64,000 nucleotides of DNA from Saccharothrix sp. HUAS TT1. GTDB taxonomy: Bacteria; Actinomycetota; Actinomycetes; Mycobacteriales; Pseudonocardiaceae. The position numbers were made by a program, and so were the translations under genes. A model generated the notes under the pieces. The model was not told the DNA's origin, did no database searches, and saw only the letters and a list, made by a program, of their open reading frames with translations. Position 1 is the stretch's first letter, and every line of letters starts with the position of its first letter. The stretch is from positions 1,798,001-1,862,000 of the forward strand of contig NZ_CP160453.1 of the NCBI RefSeq assembly GCF_040744945.1. The letters run 5' to 3'. Below, in pieces: positions 33,651 to 41,466 of the stretch.

Positions 33651-33863
33651 ATGACGGAAGCGACCGAACTCGCCTCGGCGGCGGGCGACCAGGACCCCAG
33701 GGTCGGTCTGCGGGCGGTGAGCGCCCTGCGCCGACTGCTCGAAACGCTCGAAACCGTGCAGGTGCGCAACGCCCGCGCCCGCGGTTGGTCATGGCAGGAG
33801 ATCGCGGCCGAGCTCGGGGTCACCCGGCAGGCCGTCCACAAGAAGCACGGGGGAGACCGATGA
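33651..33863 (+). CDS. Small helix-turn-helix regulator
   Basis: A 70-residue protein with a helix-turn-helix at 44-66 (WSWQEIAAELGVTRQAVHKKH) preceded by a helix (SALRRLLETLETVQVRNARAR). ATG 33651 starts directly after an operator palindrome and has no separate ribosome site, so the mRNA may be leaderless. Its stop overlaps the Clp-N start (ATGA). Known: this HTH-plus-Clp-N pair recurs in actinobacteria, possibly sensing proteolytic stress. Confidence 0.9.
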   Translation: MTEATELASAAGDQDPRVGLRAVSALRRLLETLETVQVRNARARGWSWQEIAAELGVTRQAVHKKHGGDR

Positions 33864-34396
33864 TCGCGGAACGGTTCACCAGGGCCGCGCGCCAGGCCGT
33901 CCACGACGCCGTGACGCAGGCCGAACGCCTCGACGCGCCCGAGATCGGGCCGGAGCACCTGGCACTGGCGCTGCTCGACGCGCCCGTGCTGGCCGACTTC
34001 GACCTGTCCCGCGACGAGGTGGTCGACGCGTTCGCCGCCGCCCGGCGCAAGGGCGGGCTCAGCGACGCCGACACCGAGGCGCTGCGCCGGCTCGGCATCG
34101 ACGTCGACCGGATCGTCGCCTCGGTCGAGCGCTCGCACGGCGAAGGCGCGCTGGCCGAGGGCCCGGTCCGGCGCAAGCGGCGGTTCTTCGGCAACCACCT
34201 GCCGTTCACGGCGTCGGCGAAGAAGACGTTGGAGCGCAGCCTGGTCGAGGCGCGCGACCTCGGCCACGGCCGGCTCGACCAGGAGCACCTGGTGCTGGCG
34301 CTGCTGGCCGAGCGCGGCCTCGTGGCCGAGGTGCTGGGCGCGCACGGCGTGAGCTACGTCGAGGTCAGGAAGCGGGTCGCTCGCTCACCCAGGTGA
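33860..34396 (+). CDS. Clp N-domain protein (no ATPase)
   Basis: A 178-residue protein made of two Clp-N-type helical repeats: FTRAARQAVHDAVTQAERLDAPEIGPEHLALALL (about 6-39) and FTASAKKTLERSLVEARDLGHGRLDQEHLVLALL (about 115-148). These are the substrate/adaptor-binding domains of ClpC; the AAA modules are absent. It may act as adaptor or decoy for ClpC, or as ligand sensor for the coupled HTH protein. It overlaps the yczE-like gene by 32 bp tail to tail. Confidence 0.9.
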   Translation: MIAERFTRAARQAVHDAVTQAERLDAPEIGPEHLALALLDAPVLADFDLSRDEVVDAFAAARRKGGLSDADTEALRRLGIDVDRIVASVERSHGEGALAEGPVRRKRRFFGNHLPFTASAKKTLERSLVEARDLGHGRLDQEHLVLALLAERGLVAEVLGAHGVSYVEVRKRVARSPR

Positions 34397-34994
34397 CCAG
34401 CGGCAGGAACGCCTGGGTCAGCGGGCCGATGGTGACGGCGTACAGGAGGGTGCCGACGCCGATCGTGCCGCCGAGCAGCCAGCCCACGCCCAGCACGACC
34501 AGCTCGACCACCGTCCGGACCAGGCGCAGCGAGGTCCCGGTCCGCGCGCAGAAACCGGTCGTCAGGCCGTCGCGCGGACCGGGGCCGAGGCGCGCGCCGA
34601 TGTAGACGGCGGCGGCCAGGCCGTTCAGCACGATGCCGGCGGTGAGGAAGAGGACGCGCGGCAGGAGTTCGGTCGGGTTCGGCAGCAGCCACAGGGTGAC
34701 GTCCACGGCAAGGCCGATCACGACCACGTTGCTGACCGTGCCGACGCCGGGCTTCTGCCGGAGCGGAATCCAGCAGAGCAGGACCAGTGCGCCGACGAGG
34801 GCCGTGACCAGGCCGAACGACAGGCCGGTGATCTTGGTCAGGCCCTCGTGCAGCACGTCCCACGGGTCGAGGCCGAGGGTGGCGCGGATCTGCAGGGCCA
34901 TGCTCGCGCCGTACAGCCACAGCCCCGCGAGGAGTTGGGGGATGCGGCGCAACGGTGACACGGAGACCGGGACCTGGGTGAGTGCGGCGAGCAT
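34365..34994 (-). CDS. yczE: YczE/YitT-type membrane protein
   Basis: A 209-residue membrane protein with five or six hydrophobic helices and the family start PLRRIPQLLAGLWLYGASMALQIRATLGLDPWDVL (about 12-46), typical of YczE. Known: yczE genes are often divergent from a MocR-type regulator (YczR) that controls them; transport function is still unknown. ATG 34994 lies before the conserved start. Repeats in the intergenic region (35010-35055) are likely the regulator sites. Confidence 0.88.
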   Translation of the reverse strand: MLAALTQVPVSVSPLRRIPQLLAGLWLYGASMALQIRATLGLDPWDVLHEGLTKITGLSFGLVTALVGALVLLCWIPLRQKPGVGTVSNVVVIGLAVDVTLWLLPNPTELLPRVLFLTAGIVLNGLAAAVYIGARLGPGPRDGLTTGFCARTGTSLRLVRTVVELVVLGVGWLLGGTIGVGTLLYAVTIGPLTQAFLPLVTWVSERPAS

Positions 34995-35009
34995 GTGGCC
35001 ATCCTTGGC

Positions 35010-35055
35010 GCTGATTGGCCTTGTATTCCAGAGCCAATCAGCAATAATTGGCCTT
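35010..35055. promoter_or_regulatory. MocR/YczR operator region
   Basis: Inverted repeat GCTGATTGGC (35010-35019) / GCCAATCAGC (35033-35042) with a 13-bp spacer, plus direct copies of ATTGGCCTT at 35014-35022 and 35047-35055 (33 bp apart, about three turns). The last copy abuts the regulator ATG at 35056. Known: MocR proteins bind such direct repeats. Confidence 0.8.
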
Positions 35056-36516
35056 ATGAACGCTGACGTCCCACCAGGTGGACGCATATCCGGTTTCCGC
35101 CTGGCCCGGCTGCTCGGCGAGTGGCGCCGCCGCGGCGCACGTCAGGGGTCGGCCGACCTGGCCGCCGCGATCCGGCTGCTGGTGCTCGACGGCCGGCTGC
35201 CCGCGGGCACCAGGCTGCCCGCCGAGCGCGAGCTTGCCGAGGTGCTGCCGGTGAGCCGCACGATGATCACCGCGGCGCTCGACCAGCTGCGCTCGGAGGG
35301 GCTGGTCGCCAGCCGGCGGGGTGCGGGGTCGTGGATCAGCCTGCCCACCGGGACGTTGGGGATCACCCCGGACACGCCGCTGGTCGGGCACAGCATGGTC
35401 GACTTCGCCCGCGCCGCGCCGCCGGCGCTGCCCGGCGTGCTGGCCGCGTTCGACCAGGTGCGGCGGTACCTGCCGGAGCACCTGGCCGACCACGGCTACT
35501 ACGAGCACGGGCTGCCCGAGCTGCGCAAGCGCATCGCGGAGCGGTACGCGGCGCGGGGGCTGCCGACGTCACCGGACCAGATCGTGATCACCAGCGGCGC
35601 GCAGCACGCCCTCGCGCTCACCCTGCGCCTGTTCACCGGTCCGGGTGATCGAGTGCTGGTGGAGCAGCCCAGTTACCCGAACGCGCTGGACGCGATCAAG
35701 GCCGTCTCCGCCATCCCGGTGCCGGTGGCGATGACCGACACCGGCTGGGACCTGCCCGGCATGGCCGCCGCCCTCCGCCAGGCCGCACCGCGGATGGCCT
35801 ACGTCGTCGTGGACTTCCACAACCCCACCGCCCACCGCCTCGACGCCGAGGGCCGCGCCGAACTGGCCGACACCGCCCGCCGCGCCCGCACGCCGCTGGT
35901 CGTGGACGAGACAGTCGTGGAACTGGACCTCGACGGCGACCCGCTGGACGGCCCGCCCCCGATGGCGGCCTTCGCGGACGACCTGGTGGTCACCCTGGGC
36001 TCGGCCAGCAAGAGCCACTGGGGTGGGCTGAGGGTCGGCTGGATCCGTGCATCCCCCGAAGTGGTGCACCGCCTGATCTCCACCCGGACCGCGCTCGACC
36101 TCGGGTCGGCCGTGGTCGAGCAACTGGTGCTGGCCGAGCTGCTGGCCGACCCCGAGCCCGCGCTGCGCGAACGGCGCGCCCAACTGGCGGCCCAGCGCGA
36201 CGTGCTGATGGACGGCCTGCGCGAGCACTGCCCGACCTGGCGCTTCCGCCGCCCGGCCGGTGGCCTGAGCGTGTGGTGCGAACTGGACGCCCCGGTCAGC
36301 ACCCGGATCGCGGTCGTCGCCCAGAACCACGGCATCCGCCTCGCCCCGGGCTCGCGCTTCGGAGCCCACGGCGGCTTCGAGCGCTGGCTCCGCCTGCCCT
36401 TCGTGCAACCACCGGACGTCCTCCACGACGCCGCCCGCCGCCTGGGCCTGGTCGCCGCCTCCGTGTCGGGCACCGGGATGGCCGACGACACAGACCTGGC
36501 CGTGCCGGTCGCGTGA
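35056..36516 (+). CDS. MocR-family regulator (GntR HTH + aminotransferase fold)
   Basis: A 486-residue protein. Winged helix-turn-helix at about 30-95 (DLAAAIRLLVLDGRLPAGTRLP, ELAEVLPVSRTMITAALDQL), then a class I aminotransferase-like domain with VVITSGAQHALALTLRLF-type region and PLP lysine in LGSASKSHWGGLRVGW. PLP or an adduct is expected to switch DNA binding; catalysis is usually lost. Divergent from yczE with shared repeats, so it probably controls yczE and itself (YczR-type). Start ATG 35056 sits on the operator, implying a very short leader. Confidence 0.93.
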   Translation: MNADVPPGGRISGFRLARLLGEWRRRGARQGSADLAAAIRLLVLDGRLPAGTRLPAERELAEVLPVSRTMITAALDQLRSEGLVASRRGAGSWISLPTGTLGITPDTPLVGHSMVDFARAAPPALPGVLAAFDQVRRYLPEHLADHGYYEHGLPELRKRIAERYAARGLPTSPDQIVITSGAQHALALTLRLFTGPGDRVLVEQPSYPNALDAIKAVSAIPVPVAMTDTGWDLPGMAAALRQAAPRMAYVVVDFHNPTAHRLDAEGRAELADTARRARTPLVVDETVVELDLDGDPLDGPPPMAAFADDLVVTLGSASKSHWGGLRVGWIRASPEVVHRLISTRTALDLGSAVVEQLVLAELLADPEPALRERRAQLAAQRDVLMDGLREHCPTWRFRRPAGGLSVWCELDAPVSTRIAVVAQNHGIRLAPGSRFGAHGGFERWLRLPFVQPPDVLHDAARRLGLVAASVSGTGMADDTDLAVPVA

Positions 36517-37615
36517 GCTGAGGGGAGCGGTCGGTTCCGCGCGCGAGATCCACGGCGACTGGCGGCCGGCGCCTGCGATGGCCGAGTGGGCGGCGGCCGG
36601 GTGGGCGGCGGCCAGGCTGGTGCTGATCGGACTTGCGGCGACTGGGCTGGTGGCGGCTTGTCGCCGGTCCGGTGTTCGGCTGGCAATGGCAGCTGGCGGT
36701 GGCAGCTGCCAGCTGCCGGTTGGCGGTGGCGGCGTGCCGGCGGCTGGTGGCCGGCTGGCGGCTGGCGGCCGGCGGCTGGTGGCTGGCGACAGCCTTTCGG
36801 CTGGCGGTGGCAGCTGGTGGCGACTGGCAGCGGGCGGCCGGGTTGGTGGCGGCGTGGTGGCCTGCTGGCTGGTTGGGCTGGCGGTGACCGGGTTGGCGGT
36901 GACTGAGCCAGCGGTGGCCGGGTTGGCTGGGCCGGCGGTGGTCCGCTGGCTGGGCCGGCGGTAGCCGAGTTGGTGGTGATCAGGTTGGCGGTGGCCGGGC
37001 TGGTGGTGAGTGTCGGCGGGCCGTTGATCGGCTGGCGGGCTGGTGTTGGGGAGCGGTGCGGGGGTCGGCGGTGTGGTGGGTTCGGGGCGAGTGGTCCAGC
37101 AGTTGGGTGGGTGGGCCCCGGCGAGCGGGGCGGGTGGGGGTGGGCCTCGGGGTGAGGGGTGGGGTTGGTGGTTGTGGCTTGCTCGGCAGGGTGTCGGGGT
37201 GGTGGGTCGGGGGGTTGAGGTGGTTCGTGGTTGGAAGGGGCTCCTCATGGTTTTAACCGAGGTTCGGTAACAGTGTTTCCGTACATATTCGGGCGATGAT
37301 CACTCGATCGTGTAACCGATCCCGTCGGGCTCCGGCGCAGCCCCTCGATGAGCCGGAACCCGACGGCGGTTCGTGGACCTGCGGCGGGGACGCTCCAGGG
37401 ATTGGCGTCCCCTGCCGCAGGTTCCCGTTCGGTCCCCTCGCTGCGGGGGCAGCGCGGCGACGGGACCTTGCCCGTCCTGCCAGGGCGCGGTTGGCAGGAC
37501 GGGGGCCTGTGGTGGTCGTGCGCGAAGACGTCACCGATGCGGTGACAGTGCGTGAAGTGACTGGTCGAGATGTCGTGACGGCGCGCGTGCTCAGGGCACA
37601 CGGGTCCTGTCGAAC
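36517..37615. repeat. 1.1-kb non-coding stretch with G/T-rich irregular repeats
   Basis: From about 36580 to 37220 the plus strand is built from imperfect repeats of GGCTGGCGGTGGC-like units, drifting to GGGTTGGTGG-like units. Frames through it give monotonous Pro/Ala/Thr (minus) or Gly/Trp/Ala (plus) products with no start signals or domains, so I see no gene. From 37250 to 37615 base composition is more normal, and a terminator-like hairpin lies at 37471-37503. Confidence 0.6.
37471..37503 (-). terminator. Terminator-like hairpin after the secreted protein gene
   Basis: CCCGTCCTGCCA (37471-37482) and TGGCAGGACGGG (37492-37503), 12-bp perfect arms, 9-nt loop, about 110 bp past the stop of the minus-strand gene at 37616. 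Confidence 0.65.
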
Positions 37616-38569
37616 TCAGTCGGGTGATGTGCTGGGCAGCCCTTGGACGCTGCCCGGTGACCGGTCGTCATCACGCCGCTCGGTCGACCACGCGGTCGGC
37701 GGCTTGGGGTTCGACTGGCCGGTGAACGACGCGATGATGCCACCCCGGTGGCCGCCGCCGCTGTCCGCCCCGCTGGACGAGGACGACGCCGTCGGCGCGC
37801 TCGGCGCCTGCTTCGGGGCCGGGGCCGGCGCGCTCGGCACCGGAGCCTCCCACGTCACGGAGGCGTCCACTTCGACTTCGGCGGTCGGCGCGGACGGGAC
37901 GTCCACGGCGAACGGCGACGCGGCGGTGCGCGGAGGGGTGCTCACCTCGACGGCGGCCGGCTCGGGCGCGGCCACCTCGACCCGGGTCGCGGCACGGGCG
38001 GCGGCCTTGGCGGCCACCTTCGCCTCGTACAGCGGCGCGGGCATGGTGTTGGCGGCCACGGCCGAGTGGCTGTAGCCGCCTGAGTAACTGTGGGTGGTGG
38101 ACTCCGCGTAGTCCGGGTCGGCGTACGACGCCTCCTCGTGCACGGCGGCTGCCATGCCCTGGACGGGCGCGTAGCCGGCCCCGAAAGGTTGGTCCGCCAC
38201 CGCGGAGTGCTCGAAGGCGTAACCGGCGACGTCGAACGCGGCCACGTCGAAGGTCGCGGCCTCGAACGCCGCGACGTCGAACGTGGACGGCTCGACCAGC
38301 GGGAGCCCGAACGGCTGCCCCGCGGCGTGGTGCTCCAGGCACGGCGCCACGTCCTCCGGCACGGCGCCGGCGAGCAGGTCGGCCCCTGCCGACGGCTCGC
38401 CGAGCGCCAGGTTCACCAGGTCGGGCGTCTTCGCCACCTCGTCCGAGTGGTCTCCGCCCGCGGCCGCCACCCCGGCGCACACGAACCACGCCGCCGTCGC
38501 GAAACCACCGACGGCGAGTGCCCGGAGCAGCAACGACCCGCTGCGGCGCACCGCGAAGGGGACTGCCAC
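37616..38569 (-). CDS. Secreted Ala/Ser/Pro-rich protein of unknown function
   Basis: A 317-residue protein with an N-terminal signal (LLLRALAVGGFATAAWFVCAGVAAAGG; predicted cleavage near 38). The mature part has a short repeat FDVAAFEAATFDVAAFDVAGY (about 97-117), a His/Tyr/Ser-rich patch and a Pro/Ala/Ser tail with GGGHRGGIIASF. No domain recognised; the style is of exported cell-wall or spore-surface proteins. Start GTG 38569. Confidence 0.7.
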   Translation of the reverse strand: MAVPFAVRRSGSLLLRALAVGGFATAAWFVCAGVAAAGGDHSDEVAKTPDLVNLALGEPSAGADLLAGAVPEDVAPCLEHHAAGQPFGLPLVEPSTFDVAAFEAATFDVAAFDVAGYAFEHSAVADQPFGAGYAPVQGMAAAVHEEASYADPDYAESTTHSYSGGYSHSAVAANTMPAPLYEAKVAAKAAARAATRVEVAAPEPAAVEVSTPPRTAASPFAVDVPSAPTAEVEVDASVTWEAPVPSAPAPAPKQAPSAPTASSSSSGADSGGGHRGGIIASFTGQSNPKPPTAWSTERRDDDRSPGSVQGLPSTSPD

Positions 38570-38884
38570 CGTGGATCACCACCGTTCCGGGTACGGCGAA
38601 CGGGACGGACCGTTCGAGGTCGACGTTCTGCTATGTCTAGCACTGGCCACCGCGATTTCGAACGTTCTCCGCCGGAACCCACTCGGAAGGGCGGTCCGGT
38701 GCGGCTGTCCGGGTTGTCACATCGCGCGGTGAATACAGTCCGTCGTGTACCCCTGATGGTGTGATGGTCGGCAATGTCCGTTGTGAACGTGGTGATTCCG
38801 CCCCCGGTGGGCACCTGACCGGCGGCTTCGACCCCGCCAGCCCCATTCCGCCAATCGGGTGTCCCTCGGGCGAGCGAAGGGTGG
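38570..38884. other. 315-bp gap, nothing recognised
   Basis: Lies between the start of the secreted-protein gene and the end of the CHAT gene. It contains AT-richer patches near 38625-38680 and 38725-38790 that could be promoters. No coding frame on either strand looks real. Confidence 0.4.
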
Positions 38885-40423
38885 TCACCCTGCGCCCATG
38901 CAGACGAAGCCGAGGTCGCCGTGCCGGGCCTGCGCGTCCGCAAGCGCTTGCGCCGGGTGCGCCAGGCCGGCGTGCAGGTCGACCATCACGTCGACCACCC
39001 GGTCGTCCGGCACGGCCCTGACGCTTTCCACGACCACCCGCGCGCCACGCCGGAGCAGCACGCGCGCCAATCCCGATTCGCACGCCGAGAGCACCACGAC
39101 CGATGGCACGCGATCAAGGAATTCGAAGCGGTGCCCGTGCAGGGGCCCGTCTTCCAATTGCAGATACGAAAACAATTCGTCTTGCCGCACGCCGTGAGCC
39201 GCGATGTGCACGACGTCCGCCTCACCCATTCCGCGCACCACACCCCCCACCGTGGACCGGACCGACCCGCCGTGCGCCCCGCGCAGCACCTCGACCTCAC
39301 GACGCGCGTGCACGAGGGACGGCCCGGCGGCCCACAGGCGCTCGCCCAACGCCGGCGTCCGGCTGTTCGCCCGGTGCCAACACCCAGTCGACGGCGCCAC
39401 CGACACCGCCCGCCCCCGGGCGGACGGCAGTGCCGCCCACGGCAGCCCGGCCAGCTCCGGGCTCGGCACCACGACCACCGCCCGGTCACCGGCGGGCCGC
39501 AGCAGCCGGTCCAGCTCGGCGGCGCGGTGCGGCGCGTCCGCCAACGACAGCGAGCGGACGTGCCGCGCCGCGGTCCCGGCCGCGCCGAAGTCGTGCAGCC
39601 GGACCCGCCGCCGCGCCACCGACACCCCGACCAGCCCGCCCCGGTGGCTGATGAACACCAGCAGGGCCCGGTCGCCCAACGCGTCCACGACGTCGTCCAG
39701 CGGCACACCGGGACGACCGGCGGACGACCGCGACACCCGGACCAGCTCGCGCTCCAGCCGCACGACCCGGTCCCGGTCACCCCGCACGCGGGCGAGGCGC
39801 AGTTCGGCCCGCGCCCGCGCCACCTCCGCCGGGGGACCACCCGGCCGCCGTTCGCTCCAGCGCCACGCCGAACGGGCGTCACCGCTGGTCAACGCGTGGT
39901 CGAGGGCGATGTCCACCAGGTCCGCCGAGAGCTCGGGGTCGCGCAGCGCCAACCCGGCCCGGCACGCGGCCACGGCGGCACGCCGGGTGTCCGCCAGCCG
40001 GGCCCGCGCCAGCCAGCCGATGGCCCGGGACCGGGATGTGCCCCGACCCCTGCGCGTGGCCGCCTCCTCCGGCGCGTGCCGGAGTCGCAGCTCGGCCGCG
40101 TCCTCGTGGTGCCCGTGGGAATCGCACGCCTCGGCCACCGCGCCGGGTGAACCGCGCCCGCCCGCGCGCAACGCCACGGCCCGCGCCGCCGGCACGGACG
40201 ACAGCCGGTCCTGCCGGCGGAACAGGGCTTCGGCCTCGACCGCCAGGTCGTGCGCGGCGGGGAGGTCGTCGTCCCGCAACGCGCACCGCGCGGCGAGCAG
40301 CAGCGCTTCGGGCAGCCCCGCACCGACCGCCGGTCGCAGCAGCACACCCGCCTCCTCCACCAGGCCGGTGGCGAGCAACGCCTCCGCCCGGCTGACCAGC
40401 GCCGGGAAGCGGTCCGGCGTCAT
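38885..40423 (-). CDS. CHAT-domain (caspase-like) protease
   Basis: A 512-residue protein. The N-terminal half is a helical, TPR-like region (for example VEEAGVLLRPAVGAGLPEALLLAARCAL, HDLAVEAEALFRRQ). The C-terminal half is a CHAT peptidase domain with the catalytic pair visible: His in VVHIAAHGVRQDE (about 404) and Cys in VVVLSACESGLA (about 445). Known: CHAT proteases are caspase relatives, several of which act in bacterial cell-death or defence pathways. ATG 40423 overlaps the upstream stop (ATGA), so it is coupled to the 140-aa protein and, through it, to the ECF sigma factor. Confidence 0.92.
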   Translation of the reverse strand: MTPDRFPALVSRAEALLATGLVEEAGVLLRPAVGAGLPEALLLAARCALRDDDLPAAHDLAVEAEALFRRQDRLSSVPAARAVALRAGGRGSPGAVAEACDSHGHHEDAAELRLRHAPEEAATRRGRGTSRSRAIGWLARARLADTRRAAVAACRAGLALRDPELSADLVDIALDHALTSGDARSAWRWSERRPGGPPAEVARARAELRLARVRGDRDRVVRLERELVRVSRSSAGRPGVPLDDVVDALGDRALLVFISHRGGLVGVSVARRRVRLHDFGAAGTAARHVRSLSLADAPHRAAELDRLLRPAGDRAVVVVPSPELAGLPWAALPSARGRAVSVAPSTGCWHRANSRTPALGERLWAAGPSLVHARREVEVLRGAHGGSVRSTVGGVVRGMGEADVVHIAAHGVRQDELFSYLQLEDGPLHGHRFEFLDRVPSVVVLSACESGLARVLLRRGARVVVESVRAVPDDRVVDVMVDLHAGLAHPAQALADAQARHGDLGFVCMGAG

Positions 40424-40842
40424 GCGACGAACCACCGCGTCGCGTGCTCACAGCCCGCGCCGCGCAGCACGAACCGCACCGGCCCGGACGGCACCCGGTC
40501 GAGGTGGAACCAGCCCGCCTCGTCGACCTCCACGGCGACTTCGCCACCGGGCCGGCGAGCCACGACGAGGGACGCGCCGACTGCCAGCCCGGTGACCTGG
40601 AGACCGCCCGCGACGTGGTCCAGCCGCAGGTGCAGGCCGGTGAACCGCAACCGCCGCCCACCGCCGCACCCGCGCATCCCCGGCTCCTCGCCCTCGGCCG
40701 AGTCCGACAGCAGCCGCAGCGGGGCCGCGCCGGTGCGCTCGGCCAGCGCGGCGCGCGCCCGGTCGGCCAGCGTCGCGGGCGCCGGGTCCAGCTCGTCCAC
40801 CAGGCGCGCGATGGCGTCGAGCACTTCGCGGTCCGTCGTCAC
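40420..40842 (-). CDS. Small middle protein of the sigma/CHAT operon
   Basis: A 140-residue protein: helical N-terminus (DREVLDAIARLVDELDPAPATLADRARAALAER, about 4-36) and a beta-rich C-terminus (LRFTGLHLRLDHVAGGLQVTGLAVGASLVV, VAVEVDEAGWFHLDRVPSGPVRFVLRG) like carboxypeptidase-regulatory or PEGA-type beta domains. No membrane segment, so it is not a classical anti-sigma factor. It overlaps the sigma gene (GTGA) and the CHAT gene (ATGA). Inference: adaptor, inhibitor or substrate in the same pathway. Confidence 0.8.
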   Translation of the reverse strand: MTTDREVLDAIARLVDELDPAPATLADRARAALAERTGAAPLRLLSDSAEGEEPGMRGCGGGRRLRFTGLHLRLDHVAGGLQVTGLAVGASLVVARRPGGEVAVEVDEAGWFHLDRVPSGPVRFVLRGAGCEHATRWFVA

Positions 40843-41378
40843 CGGTCCACCTCCGCGCCGAGCCTGCGGCGCAGCACGGCCAGGCACCGGCCGCGGGTGG
40901 CGCCCAGGCTGTTGACCGGCACCCCGACCGCCTCGGCGACCTGCCGGAACGACAGCTCCGGCGCGAACGCGGTCAGCCGCAGGATCTCCCGGCACCGGTC
41001 GGTCAACGTCGCGTAGGCGTCCCACAGCCGGGTGTCGCCGGCCAGCGCCACCTCCTCCGGCGTCGGTCCGTCGGCGGGCGCGTCCCACTCCGCCAGCGAC
41101 TCCTCCCGGCCGCGCAGGCGCAGCACGGTGAGCGTTTCCCGCCGGGTGGTGGTGACCAGCCACGCGCCCAGCCGGTCGGGCCGTCGGATGCGGGCCAGGT
41201 TCTCGGCGAGCGCGAGCCAGGTGGCCTGGCAGACGTCGGCCGCGTCGTCCGAGCCGAGCCGGTGCGACCGCGGCACGGCCCAGACCAGGCGCGCGTACCG
41301 GCGCACGACCTCGTGCCACGCGGTCCGGTCGCCCAGGCCGGCGAGGGTGAGCAGTTCAGCGTTGTCCAGGTGTTGCAT
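40839..41378 (-). CDS. ECF-type RNA polymerase sigma factor
   Basis: A 179-residue sigma factor with region 2 (YARLVWAVPRSHRLGSDDAADVCQATWLALAENLARI, about 28-64; RPDRLGAWLVTTTRRE) and region 4 (LTDRCREILRLTAFAPELSFRQVAEAVGVPVNSLGATRGRCLAVLRRRL, about 122-172). First gene of the operon with the 140-aa protein and the CHAT protease. No zinc-binding anti-sigma is adjacent, so its control may be unusual, perhaps through the CHAT protease. Confidence 0.95.
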   Translation of the reverse strand: MQHLDNAELLTLAGLGDRTAWHEVVRRYARLVWAVPRSHRLGSDDAADVCQATWLALAENLARIRRPDRLGAWLVTTTRRETLTVLRLRGREESLAEWDAPADGPTPEEVALAGDTRLWDAYATLTDRCREILRLTAFAPELSFRQVAEAVGVPVNSLGATRGRCLAVLRRRLGAEVDR

Positions 41379-41466
41379 GCTCCATCAGAGCCACCGCTCT
41401 GACCTGGGGATACCGTCGCCGCTCGATGGTGTGGCCGGTGGAACCGGCGGTCACCGCCGTGCGTCC

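Noticed and set aside
36578..37248. Pro/Thr/Ala-rich minus-strand or Gly/Trp-rich plus-strand protein
   Set aside because: Composition simply mirrors the DNA repeats; no start signal, domain or terminator fits.
37296..38075. Plus-strand frame over the secreted-protein gene
   Set aside because: Antisense shadow; the minus strand has a signal peptide and a downstream hairpin.
38637..39083. Minus-strand frame bridging the gap upstream of the CHAT stop
   Set aside because: Overlaps the CHAT C-terminus out of frame and gives a low-complexity Arg/Pro product.
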